From a bacterium (GTDB lineage: Bacteria > Patescibacteriota > Saccharimonadia > Saccharimonadales > Saccharimonadaceae): a DNA stretch of 8,989 nt. Position numbers and translations under genes: made by a program. The stretch's first letter is position 1, and the number at the start of each line of letters is the position of its first letter. The stretch covers positions 1 to 8,989 of the forward strand of contig JAHKZT010000026.1 in the NCBI GenBank assembly GCA_020626475.1, written 5' to 3'. Positions 1 through 6,596 of this stretch are shown piece by piece. Below the pieces are notes generated by a model. It had not been told where the DNA came from and did no database searches. It was given only the letters and a program-made list of their open reading frames with translations.

Positions 1-75
1 GCGGGTTTCATATAACGGTTATTATGTGAGTTTTCCAAACTCAACATGAGAGTTCGACTCTCTCAACCCGCACCA
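1..75 (+). tRNA. tRNA-Gly, anticodon UCC
   Basis: A full cloverleaf can be folded. The acceptor stem 1-7/65-71 is perfectly paired, and the anticodon stem 27-31/39-43 has five pairs. The seven-base anticodon loop 32-38 carries TCC at 34-36, which reads GGA-type glycine codons. The T stem 48-52/60-64 is perfect, with a TTCGACT loop, and the variable region is four bases. The conserved U8, A14, GG in the D loop and TTC in the T loop are present. The CCA end (73-75) is encoded. Oddities: the D stem is only A-T pairs (10-25, 11-24, 12-23, with a T-T mismatch next to it), and the discriminator base at 72 is A. Most bacterial glycine tRNAs have U there, and A is typical of archaeal and eukaryotic ones. 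G1-C and C2-G acceptor pairs and C35/C36 fit glycine identity. The gene begins at the window edge, so its promoter is not visible. Confidence 0.95.
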
Positions 76-76
76 A

Positions 77-117
77 TAGAATAAAAAGCAACCCCGAAGG
101 GGTTATTTTTTATTCTA
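77..117. terminator. Symmetric bidirectional rho-independent terminator
   Basis: An 11-bp A/T-rich outer stem (77-87 with 107-117) encloses a 2x2 internal loop and a 6-bp G/C-rich inner stem (90-95 with 99-104) around a GAA loop. The A run at 83-87 becomes a T run on the minus strand, and the T run at 106-111 serves the plus strand. It starts one base after the tRNA CCA end and lies about 45 bases beyond the pilB stop codon, so it can end both the tRNA-Gly transcript and the converging pilus operon transcript. Confidence 0.9.
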
Positions 118-128
118 GGTTCTTTTTC

Positions 129-154
129 CAAACTTTTCTTCCAAGAAAAGTTTG
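129..154. repeat. 12-bp perfect inverted repeat (hairpin) after pilB
   Basis: Positions 129-140 and 143-154 are perfect reverse complements separated by two bases, giving a strong mostly A/T hairpin in the pilus operon mRNA six bases after the pilB stop. It is not followed by a T run on the minus strand (the sequence there is purine-rich), so it is unlikely to be a stand-alone intrinsic terminator. The real terminator lies at 77-117. It may protect the mRNA 3' end or be a dispersed repeat. That is inference. Confidence 0.75.
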
Positions 155-160
155 AGGCTG

Positions 161-1915
161 TTAAGCCAAATCCGATGCAACGCGGTTCACTTCGTCCATT
201 GTCGTAAGACCAGTAAGCGCCTTCAAGGTACCATCTTGACGCATCGTAATTGTGCCCTTCATCTTCGCTACGCGCATAATATCGCCAGATGTCGCATGCG
301 CAACAATCAGCTTCTGAATGTCATCATCAACGGAAATTGTCTCGTAAAGGCCAACACGACCCTTATAGCCGCCAGGAGCATCTTCCGTTTCAATGCCCTT
401 CACCATCGTGAAACTCGGCGAAGTAGCAATCGGCAGCGTGCCATAGCCCATCGCCTCGGATTTCGTCGCAACCTCAGCTGCAGACTGCGGTAAAAGATTG
501 CCGACAATTTGCTTAATTGAGTTCGTCTCAAGATCTGAAGTCTGATGACTCTCACGACGCTCTGCGACACGACGTGCAAGGCGCTGACCAATAACCGTAT
601 TCAAAGTCGAAGCAATCAAGAACGGCTCAATACCCATATCGAGAAGACGCGGCAAAATACCTGCGGCCGAGTTAGTGTGCAAAGTCGAGAACACTAAGTG
701 GCCCGTCAAAGCCGCCTGCACTGCCAGGTTAGCCGTTTCCGCATCGCGAATCTCACCGACCATTACCACATCAGGATCCTGACGCAAAATCGAACGAAGA
801 CCAGATGCAAAGGTCAAACCAGCATCAGTATTAATCTGAATCTGGTTTACACCGTCCATCTTATACTCGACCGGATCCTCGAGCGTAACGATATTAATCG
901 ATTCATTCTTTATCTTTTTAATCAAAGCATACAAAGTCGTAGACTTACCAGAACCAGTCGGACCAGAAGTTAGAATCATGCCATTCGGGCGAGAAATGCC
1001 CTCAAGCACATCCTTAAGTGCACGCCCTGTCATGCCCATCGACTCAACTTCCATCGAAGTACCGGATTTATCCAAAAGACGAATAACGACCTGCTCACCC
1101 CAAACTACCGGAGATGTCGCAATACGAAGATCGATTTCGTTATCATTCACAATTACGGCGAACTGACCATCTTGAGGAATACGATGTTCGTCAATCTTTA
1201 ACTTCGCCATAATCTTAATACGAGAAATCAAAGCCGGCTCAATCGACTTTGGCAACTCCATCGTCTTACGCAAAACACCATCAATACGACAACGAATAAT
1301 TAAAGATTTCTCAAGTGGTTCAATGTGAATATCGGACGCCTTAGACTTAGCAGCGTAGTCCAAAATTGAAGTTAAAGCCTTTGAAATTGGCGAATCCTGT
1401 GTAATCGTCTGTGCTTCGCTACTACGAGTCTTATTCTGCTCTTCCTTCTGAGCGACCTTATTAACATCTTTCAAATCCGCCACATACTGCATCATTGCGT
1501 TCTGAATGCCAGCTTCAGAAGTCATGATTGGACGCACAGGCATCTTTACGAGCGTAGAGATATAATCCATACGCTGGATGTTCGTTGGATCAAGAACCGC
1601 AACGACTAACTGCCCAGCCTGTAAACCGAGAGGCACAACTTTTTGGCGCTCCGCAATCTCCTGCGGAATCTTCAAAAGTTTCTCTTTATCGAACTTAATC
1701 TGGCGCAAATCAATATATGGCGTATGTGTAATAATCGCCGTAGCATGCTGAATAGAATCGTCGGTCGCTAAATTTTTAGATTTAATGGCAGCCAAAATCG
1801 GCTGACCACTCTTCTGGACCTCGGTATAGGCCTTCTTTACAGCGGCAGCATCAACAAGCCCATCTTCAATAAGAAGATTGACTACACTATCTTGTTGCTC
1901 TTTCGAGAGCAGCAT
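161..1915 (-). CDS. pilB: PilB, type IV pilus assembly (extension) ATPase
   Basis: Hexameric cytoplasmic AAA-type secretion ATPase (GspE/PulE family) that drives pilus extension through the PilC platform. The 584 residues match the usual length. Residues 1-150 form the N-terminal MshEN/T2SSE_N region. The linker domain is at about 170-300, with an arginine-rich stretch (231-249). Then come Walker A GPTGSGKS at 318-325, the Asp box (TLEDPVEY, 344-351), Walker B with the catalytic glutamate in GEIRD (E388), and the His box (GHLVFSTLHTN, 405-415). The GYKGRVGLYE motif is at 516-525. The zinc-binding tetracysteine found in many PilB/GspE proteins between about 448 and 515 is absent: the only cysteine is C209. 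The start is firm: ATG overlaps the stop of the preceding gene as TAATG, and GGAG (1923-1926) lies seven bases upstream. It is the last gene of the operon. PilB is preferred over the retraction motor PilT because of the long N-terminal domain. Confidence 0.95.
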   Translation of the reverse strand: MLLSKEQQDSVVNLLIEDGLVDAAAVKKAYTEVQKSGQPILAAIKSKNLATDDSIQHATAIITHTPYIDLRQIKFDKEKLLKIPQEIAERQKVVPLGLQAGQLVVAVLDPTNIQRMDYISTLVKMPVRPIMTSEAGIQNAMMQYVADLKDVNKVAQKEEQNKTRSSEAQTITQDSPISKALTSILDYAAKSKASDIHIEPLEKSLIIRCRIDGVLRKTMELPKSIEPALISRIKIMAKLKIDEHRIPQDGQFAVIVNDNEIDLRIATSPVVWGEQVVIRLLDKSGTSMEVESMGMTGRALKDVLEGISRPNGMILTSGPTGSGKSTTLYALIKKIKNESINIVTLEDPVEYKMDGVNQIQINTDAGLTFASGLRSILRQDPDVVMVGEIRDAETANLAVQAALTGHLVFSTLHTNSAAGILPRLLDMGIEPFLIASTLNTVIGQRLARRVAERRESHQTSDLETNSIKQIVGNLLPQSAAEVATKSEAMGYGTLPIATSPSFTMVKGIETEDAPGGYKGRVGLYETISVDDDIQKLIVAHATSGDIMRVAKMKGTITMRQDGTLKALTGLTTMDEVNRVASDLA

Positions 1916-2319
1916 TATTCATCTCCGCTTAGCGAGCCATCATCGCCCGTATCCGTAGATTCCTCATCTTCACCAGACGTATCAGCAGCATCAGAGTTTG
2001 AGCCGTCATTATCGTCATTATCGTCATTATTCTCCACAGAGCTTTCAACGCCATCTTTCGGAACACAGACATGTTTTGTCTCATTCCAAGTTTCTAGAGG
2101 GCCACAGTTACCAACATAAACCTCAACAGTCGGATTCAACGCATACGGATTGAATGTTTCGGCATCCGGCTCCTGGATGTTGTTATCGATTGGGTTCATA
2201 TAACTTAGTTTTTCTACTCTATCATTCGGATCGCCTAAAATTGCATTCCCAAGAAAATACGAGACAACTACGGAGATTGAAGCTACTAAGATAATCATTG
2301 CTATATCAGAATATTTCAT
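1915..2319 (-). CDS. Small membrane-anchored acidic protein in the pilus operon, family not recognised
   Basis: A 134-residue protein with one N-terminal membrane segment (about 6-28) and an outside-facing remainder. Residues 30-90 look folded and contain two cysteines (C72, C85) about 12 residues apart that could form a disulfide. From about 92 to the end it is almost only Asp, Glu, Asn, Ser, Gly and Thr, including an NDD/DND stretch encoded by three exact 9-bp repeats. It has no lipobox, so it is not an ordinary PilP lipoprotein, although it occupies the place after pilO where PilP normally sits. TAATG overlaps link it to both the pilO-like gene and pilB, so it is very probably made with the pilus machinery. 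I do not recognise the family. A PilP-replacing partner of PilN/PilO, or a minor pilin-like or surface component, are possible roles (inference). Confidence 0.8.
   Translation of the reverse strand: MKYSDIAMIILVASISVVVSYFLGNAILGDPNDRVEKLSYMNPIDNNIQEPDAETFNPYALNPTVEVYVGNCGPLETWNETKHVCVPKDGVESSVENNDDNDDNDGSNSDAADTSGEDEESTDTGDDGSLSGDE
2004..2030. repeat. Three tandem copies of a 9-bp unit (cgtcattat)
   Basis: Positions 2004-2012, 2013-2021 and 2022-2030 are identical on the + strand. In the minus-strand gene they encode alternating Asn/Asp residues in the acidic tail of the 134-aa protein. Because the unit is three codons long, gain or loss of a copy changes tail length without shifting the frame. 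Confidence 0.9.
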
Positions 2320-3164
2320 TACTTCTTCTTTCCAGAGCTATTTCTACCCGTGCACTTGTCGCTCTTATCATCGGCACAGACCTTTTTAGATTGTTTCTCG
2401 ATATTCACCGTACTAGAGTAATATGCCCTAAACGTAGAATGCAGCTCAATAGAATCGGAGTTAGTAGAATCACCCGAGAAAGTAATCGAAGCAGATGCAA
2501 TATCATAGTTACGAATCGAGTTTTCGATTGTATCGAGTGCATGATGGACGCGCGCAGTCGTATCATCGATGGAGAGCGATGCGCCAATCGCTGATAAAGT
2601 CGTATTCACAGGCGAACCGTTTTCATCAAGCAAAGATGCGCCTTCAACATCAGCGCCAGAAAGACCTTCAATCTTAATTGAGCCATCACTCCAAAGAAGA
2701 AGCTGGTTCAAGCTGGCGAGAGTAGCCTCGATATTAGACTTAGAAGGAATAGCATCAGGAATAACGCGGAGTGAAGTACAAACACGAGCTAGCTCAATAT
2801 CGGAAATTTTATCAGCTTCCTCATCCAACTTAGACGTTAGAGTCATACAATCAGCAGCACGCGTACGACTAACCACCTCTAGATTCTCATTATTACGCAA
2901 ATCATTAACCTGGTTAGAAATGTTACTCAAGCTACTCTGAATAGACTTATAATCTTTGATAATCTTGTCTTTTTCGCCAATCAGCTTTCCATTGAAAGCA
3001 ATCACTTTAGCAAAATATATGATGCTCACAACCGTAATGCCTAAAGCTACAGAAGTAGCACAGACCGCTAGGAACATATTGCGCTGGGCTTTATCAATCT
3101 TTGCCCACTTGCCGAAAGCAACGCCTTTTCCTTTGCCTTTTTCTGCGTCAGTTTTACCTGCCAT
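2319..3164 (-). CDS. pilO: PilO-like type IV pilus inner-membrane alignment protein
   Basis: The 281 residues have PilO architecture: a Lys/Gly-rich cytoplasmic tail (1-28), one transmembrane helix (about 29-52) and a coiled-coil-like stretch (about 58-98). An extracytoplasmic domain follows. Near residues 207-250 it ends in a helix then strands (DTIENSIRNYDIASASITFS, later IELHSTFRAYY) that resemble the ferredoxin-like end of PilO. PilO partners PilN and connects the cytoplasmic ATPase platform to the outside. Outside-facing cysteines number four (C106, C129, C263, C271), with the last two close together in a Lys/Ser-rich tail. The gene starts with ATG overlapping the pilN-like stop as TAATG, and GGAGG (3175-3179) lies ten bases upstream. 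It overlaps the next gene the same way. Assignment rests on architecture and gene order rather than a strong signature, so another PilN/PilO-fold protein remains possible. Confidence 0.75.
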   Translation of the reverse strand: MAGKTDAEKGKGKGVAFGKWAKIDKAQRNMFLAVCATSVALGITVVSIIYFAKVIAFNGKLIGEKDKIIKDYKSIQSSLSNISNQVNDLRNNENLEVVSRTRAADCMTLTSKLDEEADKISDIELARVCTSLRVIPDAIPSKSNIEATLASLNQLLLWSDGSIKIEGLSGADVEGASLLDENGSPVNTTLSAIGASLSIDDTTARVHHALDTIENSIRNYDIASASITFSGDSTNSDSIELHSTFRAYYSSTVNIEKQSKKVCADDKSDKCTGRNSSGKKK

Positions 3165-4348
3165 TACTTTGTTTCCTCCGTATCATGAGCTGCCTCGGTA
3201 AACATACCGCTAATTTGGACATAGCTATCCGTCACGTTCTGACGGGTAGGACCAACAATTAGCATATGCTTATTCGACGATAGAAATACTGAATGAGTAA
3301 TCGTCAAAGTTGCCGAGAATGAAAGCACCATGTTTTCATCGCTATCACGACCATAGCTAGAATCACCAATGTAAGGCTCCTCGGATAGCAATGGGCATGT
3401 CTCGAGTGTTGCAGCTTCGTCGAACTTGCCATCAGAATCATACTGCAAACACTTACTTTCGAAATAATAACCTTTAACCTTCTCTGCATTTTCTTTAGCG
3501 AATTGATCGTTACCTTCCATATATTTTTCGCGATCAGAAACACTGTTATAAGTACGACGAATAGCAATGTCTTTAACTTTCGTAGTCTCCGCAGCGACTG
3601 CCTCGGTATTCTCTTCAGTCAAAGCATCCGCTTCTGCATCAGACTCAGCTTCTTCACTATTCTCGCTGCTTTTATCTACCATTGGCGCTTCACAACCAGG
3701 AGCACCTTTATGGTAGACACCATATGTAATACCGCTTTCAACTTTCTCAGTAATACAGAAACTAGGAATTGCGACATAGTTGCCCTCGTCGTCTCTGCGC
3801 ATATAATTGCCGTAATCATAGTAAGACAAGGAAGCATTTTTCTTGAATGCCTCTAGCGCACGATATCCAATGTTGTTCGAGGAATAACCTAGAGCATCGA
3901 AGTATAAAGTATTGTTATTGATGTCGGTATTAATTTCGCTAATCCTAACCGTGTTCTCGTCGCCCTTCTTCGAATTTGGCAAAATCGTATCAAGAATGTT
4001 GAAGACACGAGAAAACTTAATCTTGTTTTTATTTAGCAAGGAAAGATTCTTCATCTGATCCTGAATCGTCAAAAGTTCTTCCTCGTTTTCGAATTTCATA
4101 ATTGCAGTGCCATATTTGCTATCGCACTTTTTGCTACTCTTCGGAATCTTGCCATCAGAACGACAAGCCATCTCTTCATCCTGAGCACTCAAGGCAATGC
4201 CCTGGCCACCAGTAATACTGAGCAAAATCGCAAATACACCACCACAAGATGCGGCAACAATTACGCAAATCAAGAAAACTAAATTACGAAGCTTCAACTT
4301 CTTGATAAGCTCGGATTTTACATCTGGAACTAAGCTAATTTCGTACAT
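3164..4348 (-). CDS. pilN: PilN-like type IV pilus protein, enlarged
   Basis: The first eight residues carry EISLVP, a variant of the INLLP motif by which the cytoplasmic tail of PilN docks into PilM. A single transmembrane helix follows at about 23-45, then a long outside domain. Residues 85-180 (helix, then RISEINTDINNNTLYFDALGYSS and a helix) and 338-382 (strand-rich) resemble the two halves of the PilN ferredoxin-like fold. Between them lies an insertion of about 150 residues that includes a very acidic Ser/Glu/Ala stretch (226-256). At 394 residues it is about twice the usual PilN. Six outside cysteines (62, 75, 198, 219, 300, 318) could pair. The ATG lies three bases after the pilM stop, and its ribosome site GAGG (4355-4358, six bases upstream) is embedded in the last pilM codons. 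The motif and its position directly after pilM make the PilN role likely. Confidence 0.82.
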   Translation of the reverse strand: MYEISLVPDVKSELIKKLKLRNLVFLICVIVAASCGGVFAILLSITGGQGIALSAQDEEMACRSDGKIPKSSKKCDSKYGTAIMKFENEEELLTIQDQMKNLSLLNKNKIKFSRVFNILDTILPNSKKGDENTVRISEINTDINNNTLYFDALGYSSNNIGYRALEAFKKNASLSYYDYGNYMRRDDEGNYVAIPSFCITEKVESGITYGVYHKGAPGCEAPMVDKSSENSEEAESDAEADALTEENTEAVAAETTKVKDIAIRRTYNSVSDREKYMEGNDQFAKENAEKVKGYYFESKCLQYDSDGKFDEAATLETCPLLSEEPYIGDSSYGRDSDENMVLSFSATLTITHSVFLSSNKHMLIVGPTRQNVTDSYVQISGMFTEAAHDTEETK

Positions 4349-4351
4349 AAA

Positions 4352-5398
4352 CTACCTCGAATTTGACCTTTCTGCCAAGCCAATTGCAACTGCGAACTCT
4401 GCTGCGACCTGCGAGAGAGCCTGTTGCTGCTGAGGCGTTACTTTTACCATCTGCCATGGGTTGCCCTGAATCGTCTGAATACCAGTCTTTGCTTCGATGT
4501 ATTCTGCCATAAATGGAATTACGCCAGCAAAACCAGAGAGAACAATACCGCCAACCTGAATGTTAGGATACTTAGTCTGGAAGAAGCGTACGGACTTTGT
4601 AAGCTCAGAAGCAAAGTTCTCGAGCGTACTGTCTAGCGCTTTAAAGACCTGACCATCAAGCTTATCTTGTGCAAGACCAAACTTCAAAATGAACTGACGC
4701 GCTTGGCTCTCTTTTACATTGAGAGAGTTAGCAACCGTACGAACAAGAACAGACAAACCGCCAGGAAGCATACGCACGAGACGCGGTGCGCCATAGACCA
4801 TCGAGAGATCAGTAGAATCCTCACCGAAATCAATAATCAAACGCGCATCATTAAGTCCTGGAGGAGTTAGCGAGCGAGACATCGCAATTGGTTCCGGCTC
4901 TTGAGCAATCAAATTGAAACCAAAGCTCTCGACGCCTTCCATGCGCTCTTCTGCATACTTAATCGACGTACAAGAAAGCAGCACCTCAGTAACTGCTGGG
5001 TCATTTGGGCTAGGGCCAAGAATCACGAAGTCGACCTTCGCATCCTCAACTGGCATCGGAATATACTGATCGATATGATACTTAATAACCTTTTCAATCG
5101 ATTTCTTATCCTGCGTAGTAACTTCTACAATCGTCGTAAATGTCTTATTCGAAGGAAGGCCAAGCGCAATATTTTTTGTCTTAATACCAGCCTGCTCTGC
5201 CGCCTGAACAATCGTCTCACCGAGACGACGCTTACCAGCGTCGCTGCCATCCTGCAAAATCTGACGGCTAACCGGAACATACGCAAAACGCTGCAAAATC
5301 CAACCATGCTGAGCATTGCCGGACAATTCTATCATCCTTAATGCATCCGATCCTATATCTAAGGCGAAGAAGTCGCCCACCCCATAACCTAGACTCAT
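4352..5398 (-). CDS. pilM: PilM, actin-like type IV pilus assembly ATPase
   Basis: Cytoplasmic actin/FtsA-fold protein (COG4972) that forms a platform for PilN at the membrane. The 348 residues match the family length. The nucleotide-binding motifs are visible: phosphate-1 loop ALDIGSDALRMIEL (12-25), phosphate-2 loop IIDFGEDSTDLSMV (188-201) and the adenosine motif GGIVLSGFAGVIP (283-295). The IPMPVEDAKVDFVILG segment (113-128) is typical of PilM. It is the first gene of the pilus operon, and its last codons contain the ribosome site for the pilN-like gene. No Shine-Dalgarno sequence precedes its own ATG. Instead a TATAAT box ends six bases before it, implying a leaderless message. FtsA or cell-division actins are excluded by the PilM-type motifs and by the neighbours. 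Confidence 0.95.
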   Translation of the reverse strand: MSLGYGVGDFFALDIGSDALRMIELSGNAQHGWILQRFAYVPVSRQILQDGSDAGKRRLGETIVQAAEQAGIKTKNIALGLPSNKTFTTIVEVTTQDKKSIEKVIKYHIDQYIPMPVEDAKVDFVILGPSPNDPAVTEVLLSCTSIKYAEERMEGVESFGFNLIAQEPEPIAMSRSLTPPGLNDARLIIDFGEDSTDLSMVYGAPRLVRMLPGGLSVLVRTVANSLNVKESQARQFILKFGLAQDKLDGQVFKALDSTLENFASELTKSVRFFQTKYPNIQVGGIVLSGFAGVIPFMAEYIEAKTGIQTIQGNPWQMVKVTPQQQQALSQVAAEFAVAIGLAERSNSR

Positions 5399-5404
5399 AC
5401 CAAA

Positions 5405-5434
5405 ATTATAGCATAAGCACTAAAATAATCGCAA
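5405..5434 (-). promoter_or_regulatory. Promoter of the pilM operon, leaderless
   Basis: On the minus strand the 42-base gap between ychF and pilM contains a perfect -10 TATAAT (5410-5405) preceded by TGC, an extended -10. TTGCGA lies 18 bases upstream (5434-5429) and matches the -35 consensus in four of six positions. The box ends six bases before the pilM ATG, so transcription should start at or next to the A of ATG. Confidence 0.8.
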
Positions 5435-5440
5435 ATATTT

Positions 5441-6499
5441 TTACACATTAAATTTAAATTCGACCACGTCGCCATCACGCATAACGTAATCTTTGCCCTC
5501 AGTACGCATCAAACCAGCCTCACGCACTGCTTTTTCGGAGCCAAGACGTACCAAGTCATCATAAGAACAAATCGTTGCCGCAATAAAACCGCGTTGAAAA
5601 TCAGTATGAATAACGCCTGCCGCCTCTGGCGCAGTTGCACCCTGCGGAATTGTCCAAGCACGCGTCTCCTTCTTTCCTGCCGTCAAATAACTTTGAAGCC
5701 CAAGCGTATCGTAAGCGACATGAACCAGCTGGCTTAAGCCATCCTCGGCAATTCCATAGCTGTCGAGAAATTCTTTCTTCTCTTCTGGCGCCATATCTAC
5801 CATCTCAGATTCGAGCTTAGCATTAACGAAGACGCACTTTCGTGGAGCTACGATTGCAGCAAGCTCGGAGCGTTTCGTCTCGTCTGCTAATTCCGCTTCA
5901 TCCATATTAAACATATAAAATACCGGTTTGCTCGAAAGTAAATCCAGACCATCAACTGGTTCAACATGCATCTCGCCAGACTTTAATACCTCAAGCGCTT
6001 TTGTCGCCTGCTCTACACGTTTTGCAGCTTCTTTATCTCCACCGCGCGCTTCTTTTTGCATCTTCGGTAGTGTTTTTTCGAGAGTCTCAATGTCAGCTAA
6101 AGCAAGCTCAGTCTCTACTGTCTCGATATCGCGTTTTGGATCCGGGCCACCAGCGACATGCGTCACATTTGCATCCGCAAAAACACGCACGACATGACAA
6201 ATAACTTTACATTCGCGAATATTTGCCAAGAACTTATTACCCAAACCTTCACCCTTCGATGCGCCAGCAATCAAACCAGCGATGTCGACAAACTCAACCG
6301 TCGCCGGAACAACCTTATCAGATTCATACATCTTCGCCAGAACATTTAAGCGCTCATCCGGAACGCCGACAATGCCCGTATTTGGCTCAATTGTCGCAAA
6401 AGGATAATTTGCCGCAAGCGCACCAGCATTAGTTAGCGCATTAAAAAGCGTGCTCTTACCTACATTTGCCAAACCAACAATTCCAATTTGTAAACTCAT
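5441..6499 (-). CDS. ychF: YchF/OLA1-family redox-regulated ATPase
   Basis: Universal Obg-related P-loop protein that binds ribosomes and hydrolyses ATP rather than GTP. All family marks are present in 352 residues (E. coli about 363): G1 GLANVGKST (9-17), NYPFATIEPN (31-40), G3 DIAGLIAGASKGEGLGNKFL (72-91), a non-canonical G4 NMDE (198-201) that explains ATP preference, a helical arm (about 120-180), and a C-terminal TGS domain (about 268-352) with ETRAWTI and a GFI...YDDL segment. It is probably a housekeeping gene transcribed from its own promoter. It lies just upstream of the pilus operon on the same strand, and I see no terminator in the 42-base gap, so readthrough into pilM is possible. 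No ribosome site precedes the ATG. The -10 box ends seven bases upstream, so the mRNA is leaderless or nearly so. Confidence 0.97.
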   Translation of the reverse strand: MSLQIGIVGLANVGKSTLFNALTNAGALAANYPFATIEPNTGIVGVPDERLNVLAKMYESDKVVPATVEFVDIAGLIAGASKGEGLGNKFLANIRECKVICHVVRVFADANVTHVAGGPDPKRDIETVETELALADIETLEKTLPKMQKEARGGDKEAAKRVEQATKALEVLKSGEMHVEPVDGLDLLSSKPVFYMFNMDEAELADETKRSELAAIVAPRKCVFVNAKLESEMVDMAPEEKKEFLDSYGIAEDGLSQLVHVAYDTLGLQSYLTAGKKETRAWTIPQGATAPEAAGVIHTDFQRGFIAATICSYDDLVRLGSEKAVREAGLMRTEGKDYVMRDGDVVEFKFNV

Positions 6500-6506
6500 A
6501 TCTGTT

Positions 6507-6536
6507 ATTTTACCATAAAAAAGCCACGGCCGTTCA
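6507..6536 (-). promoter_or_regulatory. Promoter of ychF, extended -10, overlapping a terminator
   Basis: On the minus strand TAAAAT (6512-6507) is preceded by TGG (6515-6513), giving an extended -10 seven bases before the ychF ATG. The best -35 is weak: TGAACG at 6536-6531, 18-base spacer, three of six matches. It falls in the loop of the terminator hairpin of the upstream gene. Confidence 0.65.
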
Positions 6537-6543
6537 CCGTGAC
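6517..6543 (-). terminator. Rho-independent terminator of the TEEK-protein gene
   Basis: Read on the minus strand, 6543-6537 pairs with 6529-6523 (seven pairs including one G-U) around a seven-base loop, followed at once by six T (6522-6517). It lies 54 bases after the annotated stop of the upstream gene, and only ten bases after the TAG that would end that gene in the alternative reading frame. Confidence 0.85.
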
Positions 6544-6596
6544 TCCTTTGCTACTATTCTGTAGTCTTTTCTGTTTCAGTTGCAGCTGAACTGTCT

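Noticed and set aside
1..75. tRNA 3' end as a mobile-element attachment site
   Set aside because: No integrase, no second copy of the tRNA 3' end and no element-like genes are visible. The neighbouring genes are core functions.
129..154. Main terminator of the pilus operon
   Set aside because: There is no T run after the hairpin on the minus strand. The hairpin at 77-117 has all the required parts.
4901..5341. Plus-strand open frame of 146 codons inside pilM
   Set aside because: It lies wholly antisense to a gene with clear family motifs, and its translation shows no domain-like pattern. The same applies to the other plus-strand frames, for example 2569-2940, 3503-3856 and 7335-7853.
161..5398. 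A novel defence or toxin system in the accessory style
   Set aside because: All large genes in this stretch fit a type IV pilus operon. No toxin, nuclease or immunity domain is recognisable.
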